Part shown: piece by piece, positions 27,443 to 34,924 of the stretch | Position numbering within the stretch: position 1 is the first letter of the stretch | Layout: every line of letters starts with the position of its first letter | Program-made: the position numbers and the translations under genes | Assembly (NCBI RefSeq): GCF_029633825.1 | Contig: NZ_CP090641.1 | Span: 2,852,001 to 2,916,000 of the forward strand | Source: Burkholderia contaminans | Lineage (GTDB): Bacteria; Pseudomonadota; Gammaproteobacteria; Burkholderiales; Burkholderiaceae | DNA length: 64,000 bases | Direction of reading: 5' to 3' | Notes under the pieces: model-generated | Told to the model about the DNA's origin: nothing | Databases searched by the model: none | The model's input: only the letters and a program-made list of their open reading frames with translations

Positions 27443-28420
27443 TCAGCCTGCCGAGCGCATGCTGGTGCGGCGTGCCGGCGGGCGCGGCGCGCGGCCATCC
27501 GGATACGCGCGCTGGCAGACGGCGATCACCGCATCGCGCAAGCGGCGGTGCACGGGGTCGCCATGCATGCGCGGATGCCAAAGCGCCGACACGAGGATCT
27601 CGGGCAGGCGCGCCGGGATCTCGAAGCTGCGCAGCCCGAGGGCCTCCGTGAGCCCCGGCGAGACCGCGTTGCCGAGGCTCGACCGTGGCACGAGCGCGAT
27701 CAGGTCAGTGCTGGCCGCGACACGCATCGCATCGGGGTAGCCCGGTACGACGACATGCACGGTGTGGCTCGGGCCGCCCTTGTCGGTCGAGTCGTCGGCC
27801 GGCCCGCCGAAATCGCCGAGCTGCGACGCGATCACGTGACGGCAGGCCGCATAGCGCGCGGGCGTGATTCTCCCCGATGCAAACAGCGGATGCCCGGCGC
27901 GTGCCACCGCGACGTGCCAGTCGTGAAACAGCATGCGGGTGTGCAACTCGGGGGCATCGTCGCCGCGCTTGCCGATTTCCAGATCGACGGTGCCGTCGCG
28001 CAGCGCCTGCGGATCGCGATCGGGCTTCGGGACGAAGCGGATGCGCACCAGCGGCGCGATTTCGCCGAGTGCGGCGACCACCGGGCCGGACAGCATTTCC
28101 ATGAACGATGCGGCCGCGCGAACGGTGAATGTGGATGCGTGCGTCGCGATGTCCACGTCGGCCGTCGCCGGCCGCAGCACCGCGCGCGCATCGCTTGCGA
28201 TCGCATGCACGCGGTCGCGCAACGCGGCGGCGTGCGGTGTCGGCACGAGCTTGCGCCCGGCGCGCACGAGCAACGGATCGCCGGTGGACATTCGCAGCCG
28301 CGTGAGCGTGCGGCTCATCGCGGACGTGCTCAGGCCAAGCCGGCGTGCGGCGCCGGTCACGCTGCCTTCCGACAGCAGCACGTCGAGCGCGGCGACGAGA
28401 TTCAGGTCGATGTCTTCCAT
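27443..28420 (-). CDS. LysR-family regulator
   Basis: 325 residues; the winged helix begins at the N-terminus (MEDIDLNLVAALDVLLSEGSV, ARRLGLSTSAMSRTLTRLR). The start at 28420 is chosen over longer in-frame possibilities up to 29008 because LysR proteins of this subgroup begin M-x-x-x-DLNL. The C-terminus has a basic, Pro-rich tail. It ends 9 bases from the end of the preceding SDR gene (convergent) and is divergent from the SDR at 28554. Confidence 0.9.
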   Translation of the reverse strand: MEDIDLNLVAALDVLLSEGSVTGAARRLGLSTSAMSRTLTRLRMSTGDPLLVRAGRKLVPTPHAAALRDRVHAIASDARAVLRPATADVDIATHASTFTVRAAASFMEMLSGPVVAALGEIAPLVRIRFVPKPDRDPQALRDGTVDLEIGKRGDDAPELHTRMLFHDWHVAVARAGHPLFASGRITPARYAACRHVIASQLGDFGGPADDSTDKGGPSHTVHVVVPGYPDAMRVAASTDLIALVPRSSLGNAVSPGLTEALGLRSFEIPARLPEILVSALWHPRMHGDPVHRRLRDAVIAVCQRAYPDGRAPRPPARRTSMRSAG

Positions 28421-28553
28421 GGCGACAGGATACGCCTCTGAGCGATTTGACATGGCGCTGGATGCAACTATAAGTTGAATCCAGTGCGTCTGGCGCCTGT
28501 CGTGGTGCGCACCTATAGTGGCTGCATGACGAAACCCGGCAAAGGCGGAAACC

Positions 28554-29270
28554 ATGCAATCAACTGTATCGGACGGAAATGCGCCCGCGATCCTGCTCGT
28601 CGCGGCGTCACGCGGCCTCGGGCTCGCGATGGCGGAGACGTTCCTGGACAAAGGCTGGCGCGTGACGGGCACCGTGCGCGCAGGAGCGGGGCGCACGAAG
28701 CTGCACGACCTCGCCGACCGGTTCGACGGCCGGCTCGGCATCGAGACGCTCGACATCTGCGAGCCGGCGCAACTGGCCGCGCTGCGCGAGCGGCTGTCGG
28801 GCCGGCGCTTCGACATGCTGTTCGTGAATGCGGGCACGACGAACGAACCCACCGAAACGATCGGCGAAGTGACGACCGACGAGTTCGTGCGCGTGATGAT
28901 CACGAATGCGCTGGCGCCGATGCGTGTGATCGAGACGCTGCAGGGTCTCGTGACCGAGGACGGCCTGATCGGCGCGATGTCGTCGGGGCAGGGCAGCGTC
29001 GCGAACAACGTCAGCGGGATGCGCGAGGTCTATCGCGGCAGCAAGGCCGCGCTGAATCAATTCATGCGCAGCTTCGCGGCGCGTCAGGCCGATACGCGGC
29101 GTGCGATGGTGCTGATGGCGCCCGGCTGGGTCCGTACGGAACTGGGTGGGCCCGATGCGCGCCTGACGATCGAGGAAAGCGTGCCGAGTCTGGTGAACGT
29201 GTTGATCGCAAAGCGTGTGCGCCCGGGGCTCGACTATCTCGACTACCTGGGGAGGACGGTGCCGTGGTAG
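28554..29270 (+). CDS. Short-chain dehydrogenase/reductase
   Basis: 238 residues. Nucleotide motif AASRGLGLA near residue 19, NAG at about 92, Ser in SSGQGS and catalytic YRGSK at about residues 162-166, so this SDR is complete. The substrate is unknown. It is divergent from the LysR at 28420, which is its likely regulator. Confidence 0.9.
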   Translation: MQSTVSDGNAPAILLVAASRGLGLAMAETFLDKGWRVTGTVRAGAGRTKLHDLADRFDGRLGIETLDICEPAQLAALRERLSGRRFDMLFVNAGTTNEPTETIGEVTTDEFVRVMITNALAPMRVIETLQGLVTEDGLIGAMSSGQGSVANNVSGMREVYRGSKAALNQFMRSFAARQADTRRAMVLMAPGWVRTELGGPDARLTIEESVPSLVNVLIAKRVRPGLDYLDYLGRTVPW

Positions 29271-29477
29271 CCGGCGCGTCGCGCGAGTAGAGGCCACTGG
29301 CGATCCGCCGTGTCGTTCGCGGCGCGGTGGCGGCACTGCGAAGGTCGCGCCGATTCAATACAATGCGACGACCCGCCAGTGACACGGCGTTGCGCCGTCG
29401 CGTTCGAATCCTTCCGGTTCGCCGCGCATTGCGTGCGTCCCCGTCGTGACGGCCCCCAGTCGAACACGGAGCGCAAC

Positions 29478-29813
29478 ATGAACGAACCTTACCTGCAGGT
29501 CATCGCGCATTTCTACGCCAAGCCCGGCAACGGCGACCGCGTGGTCGAATTGCTCGCGGAGCTCGCGCCCCTGACGCGCGCCGAGCCGAAGAATCTCGAC
29601 TACGCGTATTTCCGGTCGCCGGAGGACCCCGACCACGTCGTGATCCTCGAACGCTACCGCGATGCGGACGGCCTCGACGTGCATCGGGAAACGCCGCATT
29701 TCCAGCGGATCGGGTTCGGCGCGATCATCCCGTTGCTCGATCGTCGCGAAGTGTCCAGCTACATGGTGCAGCCGGACACCGGCACGGCGACGCCACCGGG
29801 AGGCGCCCGATGA
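29478..29813 (+). CDS. Antibiotic biosynthesis monooxygenase (ABM) domain protein
   Basis: 111 residues with the ferredoxin-like ABM fold pattern (LQVIAHFYAKPGNGDRVVELL... LDYAYFRSPEDPDHVVILERYRD). Family members are small cofactor-free oxygenases or simply dimeric binding proteins. It overlaps the alcohol dehydrogenase gene (ATGA at 29810), so the two probably act on the same compound. Confidence 0.85.
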   Translation: MNEPYLQVIAHFYAKPGNGDRVVELLAELAPLTRAEPKNLDYAYFRSPEDPDHVVILERYRDADGLDVHRETPHFQRIGFGAIIPLLDRREVSSYMVQPDTGTATPPGGAR

Positions 29814-30967
29814 ACCCGTTTCAATTCCGTACCGTTCCGACGCAGGTCGTCGAATTCGGCGCCGCGCGGCGGCTCGGCGCGTTGTTGCGCGAGCGCTTTC
29901 CGGCGCTCGTGCGGCTGTGCGTCGTCACCGACGCGTTCCTGCATCGCAGCGGCGTGCTCGCGCCCGCGCTGGAGAGCCTCGCCGCGCACGGCTGGCAGGT
30001 CACCGTGATCGACGACGTGATCGCCGATCCGCCCGAGCACGTGGTGCTGGACGCGACCGAACGGGCCGTCGCGGCCGATGCCGAGATCGTGCTCGGCCTG
30101 GGCGGCGGATCGTCGATGGACGTCGCGAAGCTCATCGCGGTGCTCGCGCCGGGGCAGCAGGCGCTGGCCGACATGTACGGCGTCGACAAGGTCGCGAGCG
30201 CGCGGCTGCCGCTCGTGCAGATGCCGACGACGGCCGGCACCGGCTCGGAAGTGACGGCCGTGTCGATCGTCACGGTCGGCGAGGCGCGCAAGATGGGCGT
30301 CGTGTCGCCGCACCTGTTCGCGGACGTCGCGATCCTCGACGCCGAACTGACGCTCGGCCTGCCGCGTGCGGCCACGGCCGCGACGGGCATCGACGCGATG
30401 GTACATGCGATCGAGGCCTACACGTCCGCGCGGCTGAAGAACCCGGTATCCGACATGCTGGCCGTGCACGCGCTGACGCTGCTGTCGCGCAACCTGCTCG
30501 CGGCGTGCGACGACGGCCGGAATCGCCACGCGCGCGAGGCGATGCTGGTCGGCGCGATGTTCGCGGGGCAGGCGTTCGCGAATGCGCCGGTCGCGGCCGT
30601 GCATGCGCTGGCCTATCCGGTCGGCGGGATCTTCCATGTGCCGCACGGGCTGTCGAATGCGCTCGTGCTGCCGCACGTGCTGCGTTTCAACGCGCCGGCC
30701 GCCGCGCCGCTGTATGCGGAACTCGCGGCGATCGTCGCGCCGTCGGCGACGGGCAGCGATGAAGCGCGCACGCACGCGCTGATCGCCGAGATCGACCGGC
30801 TGATCGTCGCGACGGGCATTCCGCGCACGCTGCGCGAGGTCGGCATCGGGGAGGGCGACCTGCCGAGGATGGCATCGGATGCGATGCTGCAGACGCGCCT
30901 GCTCGTGAACAATCCGCGCGAGGTGACGGAGGCCGACGCGCTGGAGATCTACCGGCAGGCGTGGTGA
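29810..30967 (+). CDS. Iron-containing alcohol dehydrogenase
   Basis: 385 residues, group III (iron) alcohol dehydrogenase. The NAD site is GGGSSMDVAKLI near residue 100, the PTTAGTGSEV motif follows, and metal-binding histidines are in AMVHAIEAYTS and HVPHGLSNALVLPHV. It reduces an aldehyde or ketone or oxidises an alcohol; the substrate is not predictable. Coupled to the ABM gene. The downstream neighbour runs in the opposite direction. Confidence 0.92.
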   Translation: MNPFQFRTVPTQVVEFGAARRLGALLRERFPALVRLCVVTDAFLHRSGVLAPALESLAAHGWQVTVIDDVIADPPEHVVLDATERAVAADAEIVLGLGGGSSMDVAKLIAVLAPGQQALADMYGVDKVASARLPLVQMPTTAGTGSEVTAVSIVTVGEARKMGVVSPHLFADVAILDAELTLGLPRAATAATGIDAMVHAIEAYTSARLKNPVSDMLAVHALTLLSRNLLAACDDGRNRHAREAMLVGAMFAGQAFANAPVAAVHALAYPVGGIFHVPHGLSNALVLPHVLRFNAPAAAPLYAELAAIVAPSATGSDEARTHALIAEIDRLIVATGIPRTLREVGIGEGDLPRMASDAMLQTRLLVNNPREVTEADALEIYRQAW

Positions 30968-31052
30968 CGCGGCGAGCGCGTCGTGCCGCCCGTCATGCAT
31001 TCACGATGTGCTCGGGACCGCGAGCGGCGCGTGGCCGCCCGCCAGGTCGCCG

Positions 31053-33233
31053 CTATGCGCTCGACGCGTCGGCGCCGGCTGCCACCACGTATGCCGAAGC
31101 CTGCTTCGTGCCGTCCGGCCGCGCTTGCAGATAGACGCCCTGGATTTCCGGCTCGAAACCCGGCAGCGCGTTGATCCCGGCTTCGAGCGCACGGAAGTAG
31201 TCGAGCGCCGGACCGCCCCATGCTTCGCCGGGCACCACGCAGAAGATGCCGGGCGGATAGGGCAGCGCACCTTCCGTCGCGATCCGGCCTTCGATGCGAT
31301 CGAGCGTGACGAGCTCGACGTTGTTGCGGATCAGCTCGGTATTCGCGGCCTGCGGCAGCATCGCCTGCTTCGGGAACTGCGCACGCCGGAACATCTGCTT
31401 CTGCAGATGCTTCATGTCGTGGCTGCGGTAGAAGTCGTGCATCCGCTGGCACAGCTGCCGCAGGCGCATGTTGCCGTACAGCTCCGGATACGCTTCGCAC
31501 AGCGATGGAATCGCTTCGCGCAGCGGCGTGTCCTGGTCGAGGTGGCGCTCGAACTGCGCGAGATGCGCGACCAGATGCTGCAGCTTGCCGAAACTTTCGG
31601 AAGGCGTGAGCAGGAACAGGATCGTGTACAGGTCGGCCTTCTCGGGCACGACGCCGTGCTCGCGCAGGTAGCGCGCCAGGATCGGCGCCGGCGCGCCGAA
31701 CGCCGCGTACTCGTGCGTGTCGCGATCGATGCCGGGCGTCGTCAGCAGCAGCTTGCACGGGTCGACGAAATACTGATCGTCGGCATAGCCTTCGAAGCCG
31801 TGCCACGTGTCGGCCGGATGAAAGCGGAAGAAGCGCAGGTCGTCGACGATCTGCTCGGTCGGGTAGTCGGCCCACGGGCGGCCGTCGATGCTCTGCGGAA
31901 CGAACGGCCGGATCTGGCGGCAGGTCTTCAGCAGCAGCTTGCGCGCATCGACGCCGTGCGCGACGCAGTCGCGCCACAGGCGCTTGCCGGCCGGCCCCGC
32001 ATGCATCTGCGCATTGACGTCGAGCGCGGCGAACATCGGGTAGAACGGGCTCGTCGACGCATGGATCATGTACGCGTTGTTGAAGCGCCGGTGATCGCAG
32101 AAGCGCTTCTGGCCTTCGATGTGGCTGTCCTTCTTGTGGATCTGCGAAGTTTGCGAGAAGCCGGCCTGCTGCTTGTGCACCGACTGCGTGACGAAGATGC
32201 CGGGATCGTCGGGGCCGAGCGTGAGCATCAGCGGCGAGCAGTCCTGCATCATCGGGATGAACTGCTCGTAGCCGACCCACGCCGAATCGAACAGGATGTA
32301 GTCGCACAGGTGCCCGATCCGGTCGACGATCTCGCGTGCGTTGTAGATCGTGCCGTCATAGGTGCCGAGCTGGATCACCGCGAGCCGGAACGGGCGCGGC
32401 AGGCCGGCGCGCTCCGGTGCGACGTCGCGGATCGCGTCGCGGATGCGCGTTTCGTCGAGTGCCGCGCTGTCGACGCCGCCGATGAGGCCCCACGCGTTGC
32501 GCGCGGTCTCGAGGTAGACCGGCCGCGCGCCCGACAGCACGAGCGCGCCGAGGTGTACCGACTTGTGGTTGTTGCGGTCGAACAGCACGAGATCGTCGGG
32601 CGCGAGCAGCGCGCTGGTGACGACCTTGTTCGACGTCGACGTGCCGTTCAGCACGAAGTACGTCTTGTCCGCGTTGTAGATCCGCGCGGCATTGCGCTGC
32701 GCTTCCAGTGCGGGGCCTTCGTGGATCAGCAGGTCGCCGAGCCGGACATCGGCGTTGCAGAGGTCGGCGCGAAAGATCGTCTCGCCGAAGAAGTCGAAGA
32801 ACATCCGGCCGAGCGGGTGATTCGAGAAGAACTGGCCGCCCTGGTGGCCGGGGCAGTCGAATTCGACATAGCCGCGCTGCACGTATTCGCGCATCACCTT
32901 GAAGAACGGCGGCAGCAGGTTTTCGCTGTAGATGTCGGCGGCGGCCGAGATCTGCCGGCCGTAGTAGTGGCGCCCTCCGTGGCGGAGCTGGATCACGCCG
33001 TTCGCGCTCGGCAGGATCGACGGCGGCACTTCCTGGCCGGGCTCGACGGCGACGAAGAACGGAATCGCGAACCCGGTTCTTTCGACCGTTTCAAGCACCT
33101 GTTGCGCCGATTCGATTCCGACGACGATGGCCGCGATATTCGTGAAATCGGTCTGGAATACGTCGACCTGTTCGTGCGTGGTGACGAAGGCGCCGATCAG
33201 CGCCGGCTCGACTGCGATTTTCAACAGGCTCAC
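31053..33233 (-). CDS. speF: Inducible ornithine decarboxylase
   Basis: A 726-residue PLP decarboxylase of the Orn/Lys/Arg group. The PLP lysine lies in SVHKQQAGFSQTSQIHKKD, the form seen in E. coli SpeC/SpeF. The family's N-terminal wing domain, core and C-terminal domain are complete. It converts ornithine to putrescine and, with a PotE antiporter, consumes protons. GTG 33233 is chosen because GGGAGAG precedes it and the length fits; an open upstream frame to 33659 has no family similarity. The gene is divergent from the TnpB element and adiA. SpeC is the alternative name; the potE gene nearby favours speF. Confidence 0.9.
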   Translation of the reverse strand: MSLLKIAVEPALIGAFVTTHEQVDVFQTDFTNIAAIVVGIESAQQVLETVERTGFAIPFFVAVEPGQEVPPSILPSANGVIQLRHGGRHYYGRQISAAADIYSENLLPPFFKVMREYVQRGYVEFDCPGHQGGQFFSNHPLGRMFFDFFGETIFRADLCNADVRLGDLLIHEGPALEAQRNAARIYNADKTYFVLNGTSTSNKVVTSALLAPDDLVLFDRNNHKSVHLGALVLSGARPVYLETARNAWGLIGGVDSAALDETRIRDAIRDVAPERAGLPRPFRLAVIQLGTYDGTIYNAREIVDRIGHLCDYILFDSAWVGYEQFIPMMQDCSPLMLTLGPDDPGIFVTQSVHKQQAGFSQTSQIHKKDSHIEGQKRFCDHRRFNNAYMIHASTSPFYPMFAALDVNAQMHAGPAGKRLWRDCVAHGVDARKLLLKTCRQIRPFVPQSIDGRPWADYPTEQIVDDLRFFRFHPADTWHGFEGYADDQYFVDPCKLLLTTPGIDRDTHEYAAFGAPAPILARYLREHGVVPEKADLYTILFLLTPSESFGKLQHLVAHLAQFERHLDQDTPLREAIPSLCEAYPELYGNMRLRQLCQRMHDFYRSHDMKHLQKQMFRRAQFPKQAMLPQAANTELIRNNVELVTLDRIEGRIATEGALPYPPGIFCVVPGEAWGGPALDYFRALEAGINALPGFEPEIQGVYLQARPDGTKQASAYVVAAGADASSA

Positions 33234-33761
33234 GCGAACTCTCCCGTAAATGTGCGGAAAACGGGAGCGGCATTCGCACGGGCGCGTAATCCGCGTAATC
33301 CGTGAAATCCGTGAAATCCGGCACGCGCCGCAGCCGATTGAAACGCTCCCGCGAATGCTGAATGCCGAATGACGCGGCGCACGAAAAAGCCCTGTATGGT
33401 GCGGCCCGGCCGCCGCCGGGCAACGCACGGCGCAGCCGATCGTAGCAACAAAACCTGACGAATTCAATCGACCGGAATCGATCCTCAGATTATCGGGCGA
33501 GAACGATCGAATAATCGGGAATCGGCATGCTGCAATGCACATCAAAATGAACCGTTCGTGAAACGCGATTTGAAAACGACCGATCGTTTCACCGAATCGT
33601 CTGCTTTTCATCAAATGGCATCTATGGCATAGTCGGCTCCGAATTGGATGGCGAATCAAACCGGATTTGCGAGCGTCTCACGCCGCCGCCCGTGGCCTGC
33701 TGTCCGCGTGCTCGTGAGACGAATTAAACCCAACGAAGCATCGGATCAACGAGGGCAAAAA
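33234..33761. promoter_or_regulatory. Long leader/promoter region of speF with 9-bp tandem repeats
   Basis: No gene is supported here. Four 9-base units lie in tandem at 33283-33318 (CGCGTAATC twice, then CGTGAAATC twice), about 50-85 bases before the speF start. Further left the sequence becomes AT-richer (33440-33650), probably the promoter. In E. coli, speF has a regulatory leader peptide; no equivalent could be recognised. Confidence 0.55.
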
Positions 33762-33900
33762 CTTGACGTCCTCCCGCGCCTAAAGGCGAAAGATTCCCAC
33801 ATCTGGCGATGCACGTCCGCATCGGAGAATGTTCATAGCAGCGTTGGTATCTCGATCATGTTCGACACCACAGTTACTGCAGGTCCACTCTCTTATTCGC
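33762..33900 (-). ncRNA. Predicted TnpB guide RNA (omega RNA) scaffold
   Basis: In TnpB elements the guide RNA overlaps the 3' end of tnpB and ends at the element's right end, with the guide copied from flanking DNA. Here the scaffold would span roughly the last 120 bases of tnpB and the short 3' tail with the GGCG/CGCC-type hairpin at 33776-33788. The guide would begin at about 33761 and read leftward. The upstream limit is a guess from the family. Confidence 0.4.
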
Positions 33901-34832
33901 AGTCCCGCGATACCTTTCGGTCGCGTCGTGCTGTCTTTCGATCCGCACGCCGAACAGGACTGGGTCGAACCGCTTTCGTCGACTTCCTCGAACGTGGCTC
34001 CGTGCGCGATCGCTTTGTAGCGGAGCTTGTTTCGGAAGGACGACCAGGATGCGTCGTAGACGCTCTTCGCCATCCTGGTTCTGGCGAGTTTGACAGCCGA
34101 TACGTTGCCGATCGCGATGTAATCGAAGCGCCGCACCAGATCGAGCGCGAGCTTGTGCTGGAAATCGGCACGGGCGTTCGCCACCTTGGCGTGCAGCTTC
34201 GCGATATGTCGCTTGTGCTTTCGCGCCCGTTGCGCTTTCGCCAGCTTTTCCGCCGCTCGTCGACCGAACTGGTCATTGGGCAGCTTCTCTCCGGTCGAAA
34301 GTGTGGCGAAGTCTTTCAGGCCGAGATCGATGCCGACACCGGAACGGATAGGTCGGGCCGGAACATCCGGCGTCTCGATCACGATGTTCAGAAACCAGTT
34401 GCCACGCGCATCTTGCGCAAAGTTGGTCCCGTCCTTGATCTTGCCTTCGGGAAGCAGCCGGCTGTTGAACACGCGAAAGGTGTTGCCGGCGAAGCGAAAT
34501 GCGTTGCCTTCGCGCTTCAGGTCGCGGCCCTTCAGCGGCACCCAGCCCAGCGATTTCCTGCCGCGATAGCGCAGGTAGGGCCGACGGTGCTGACTGCGCG
34601 ACTTCGCATATTGTTCGCACGTCGCGTTGACCGTGCCGGAGTGGATGCCGAGTTCCTTGCTACTCCCCGTCGTCAGCACGTTCAGGTCGAATCCCGTCGG
34701 CCACTTCTTGCTCCACTTGAGCGCGTGCTTCTGCGTGTCATTGCAAAAGTTCCAGACGTAGTTCACCGCACGGCTCTGCTTGTTGAGCAGTCCGTTGAGC
34801 GACTTTACGCGGTAGCGGTAGACAAGAATCAT
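33780..34832 (-). CDS. tnpB: RNA-guided nuclease TnpB (IS200/IS605 accessory protein)
   Basis: 350 residues. TnpB is a programmable DNA nuclease guided by an RNA from its own 3' end. The N-terminus (YRYRVKSLNGLLNKQSRAVNYVWN) and RuvC-like core are present: first Asp in GVGIDLGLKDFATLS, zinc finger CSACG...CSNCG, and last Asp in HDRDTNAAMNI. The usual middle Glu (I-x-x-E-D/N-L) is replaced: the sequence reads DYIAIGNVSAVKLARTRMAKS. Many TnpB relatives share this GNVS/GDVS form, so it may be a rearranged active site rather than a dead one. No stop or frame damage is seen. Confidence 0.9.
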   Translation of the reverse strand: MILVYRYRVKSLNGLLNKQSRAVNYVWNFCNDTQKHALKWSKKWPTGFDLNVLTTGSSKELGIHSGTVNATCEQYAKSRSQHRRPYLRYRGRKSLGWVPLKGRDLKREGNAFRFAGNTFRVFNSRLLPEGKIKDGTNFAQDARGNWFLNIVIETPDVPARPIRSGVGIDLGLKDFATLSTGEKLPNDQFGRRAAEKLAKAQRARKHKRHIAKLHAKVANARADFQHKLALDLVRRFDYIAIGNVSAVKLARTRMAKSVYDASWSSFRNKLRYKAIAHGATFEEVDESGSTQSCSACGSKDSTTRPKGIAGLRIREWTCSNCGVEHDRDTNAAMNILRCGRASPDVGIFRL

Positions 34833-34886
34833 GCCGGTGATCCTATCCGGTGGAAGAAGCTGCCTGTCAACAGCATTCCTTTCCTT

Positions 34887-34904
34887 CCCGCCATCAATGG
34901 CGGG
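34887..34904. repeat. Left-end hairpin of the TnpB element
   Basis: CCCGCCAT and ATGGCGGG (34887-34894, 34897-34904) form a perfect 8-bp stem about 55-70 bases upstream of tnpB and 21 bases before the adiA start. Subterminal hairpins of this type are bound by TnpA in IS200/IS605 elements. Confidence 0.65.
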
Positions 34905-34924
34905 ATTTCTCGGAGCAAATTCTG

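Larger units (their letters stand above)
33762..34905 (-). mobile_element. IS200/IS605-group TnpB-only element
   Basis: Contains tnpB but no tnpA, so it would need a helper transposase. The 5' (left) end holds a short hairpin at 34887-34904. The 3' (right) end, read on the minus strand, is TTTAGGCGCGGGAGGACGTCAAG, typical of where such elements and their guide RNA scaffolds stop (about 33762). Ends are estimated to within some 15 bases. The element lies between speF and adiA and has probably displaced adiA from its upstream promoter. Confidence 0.7.

Noticed and set aside
28421..29008. N-terminal extension of the LysR gene at 27443-28420
   Set aside because: It overlaps the divergent SDR gene and lacks family similarity; ordinary LysR proteins start at MEDIDLNL.
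33234..33659. 142-codon upstream extension of the ornithine decarboxylase
   Set aside because: No similarity to the family, covers promoter-like and tandem-repeat DNA, and a good ribosome site lies at the GTG 33233 start.
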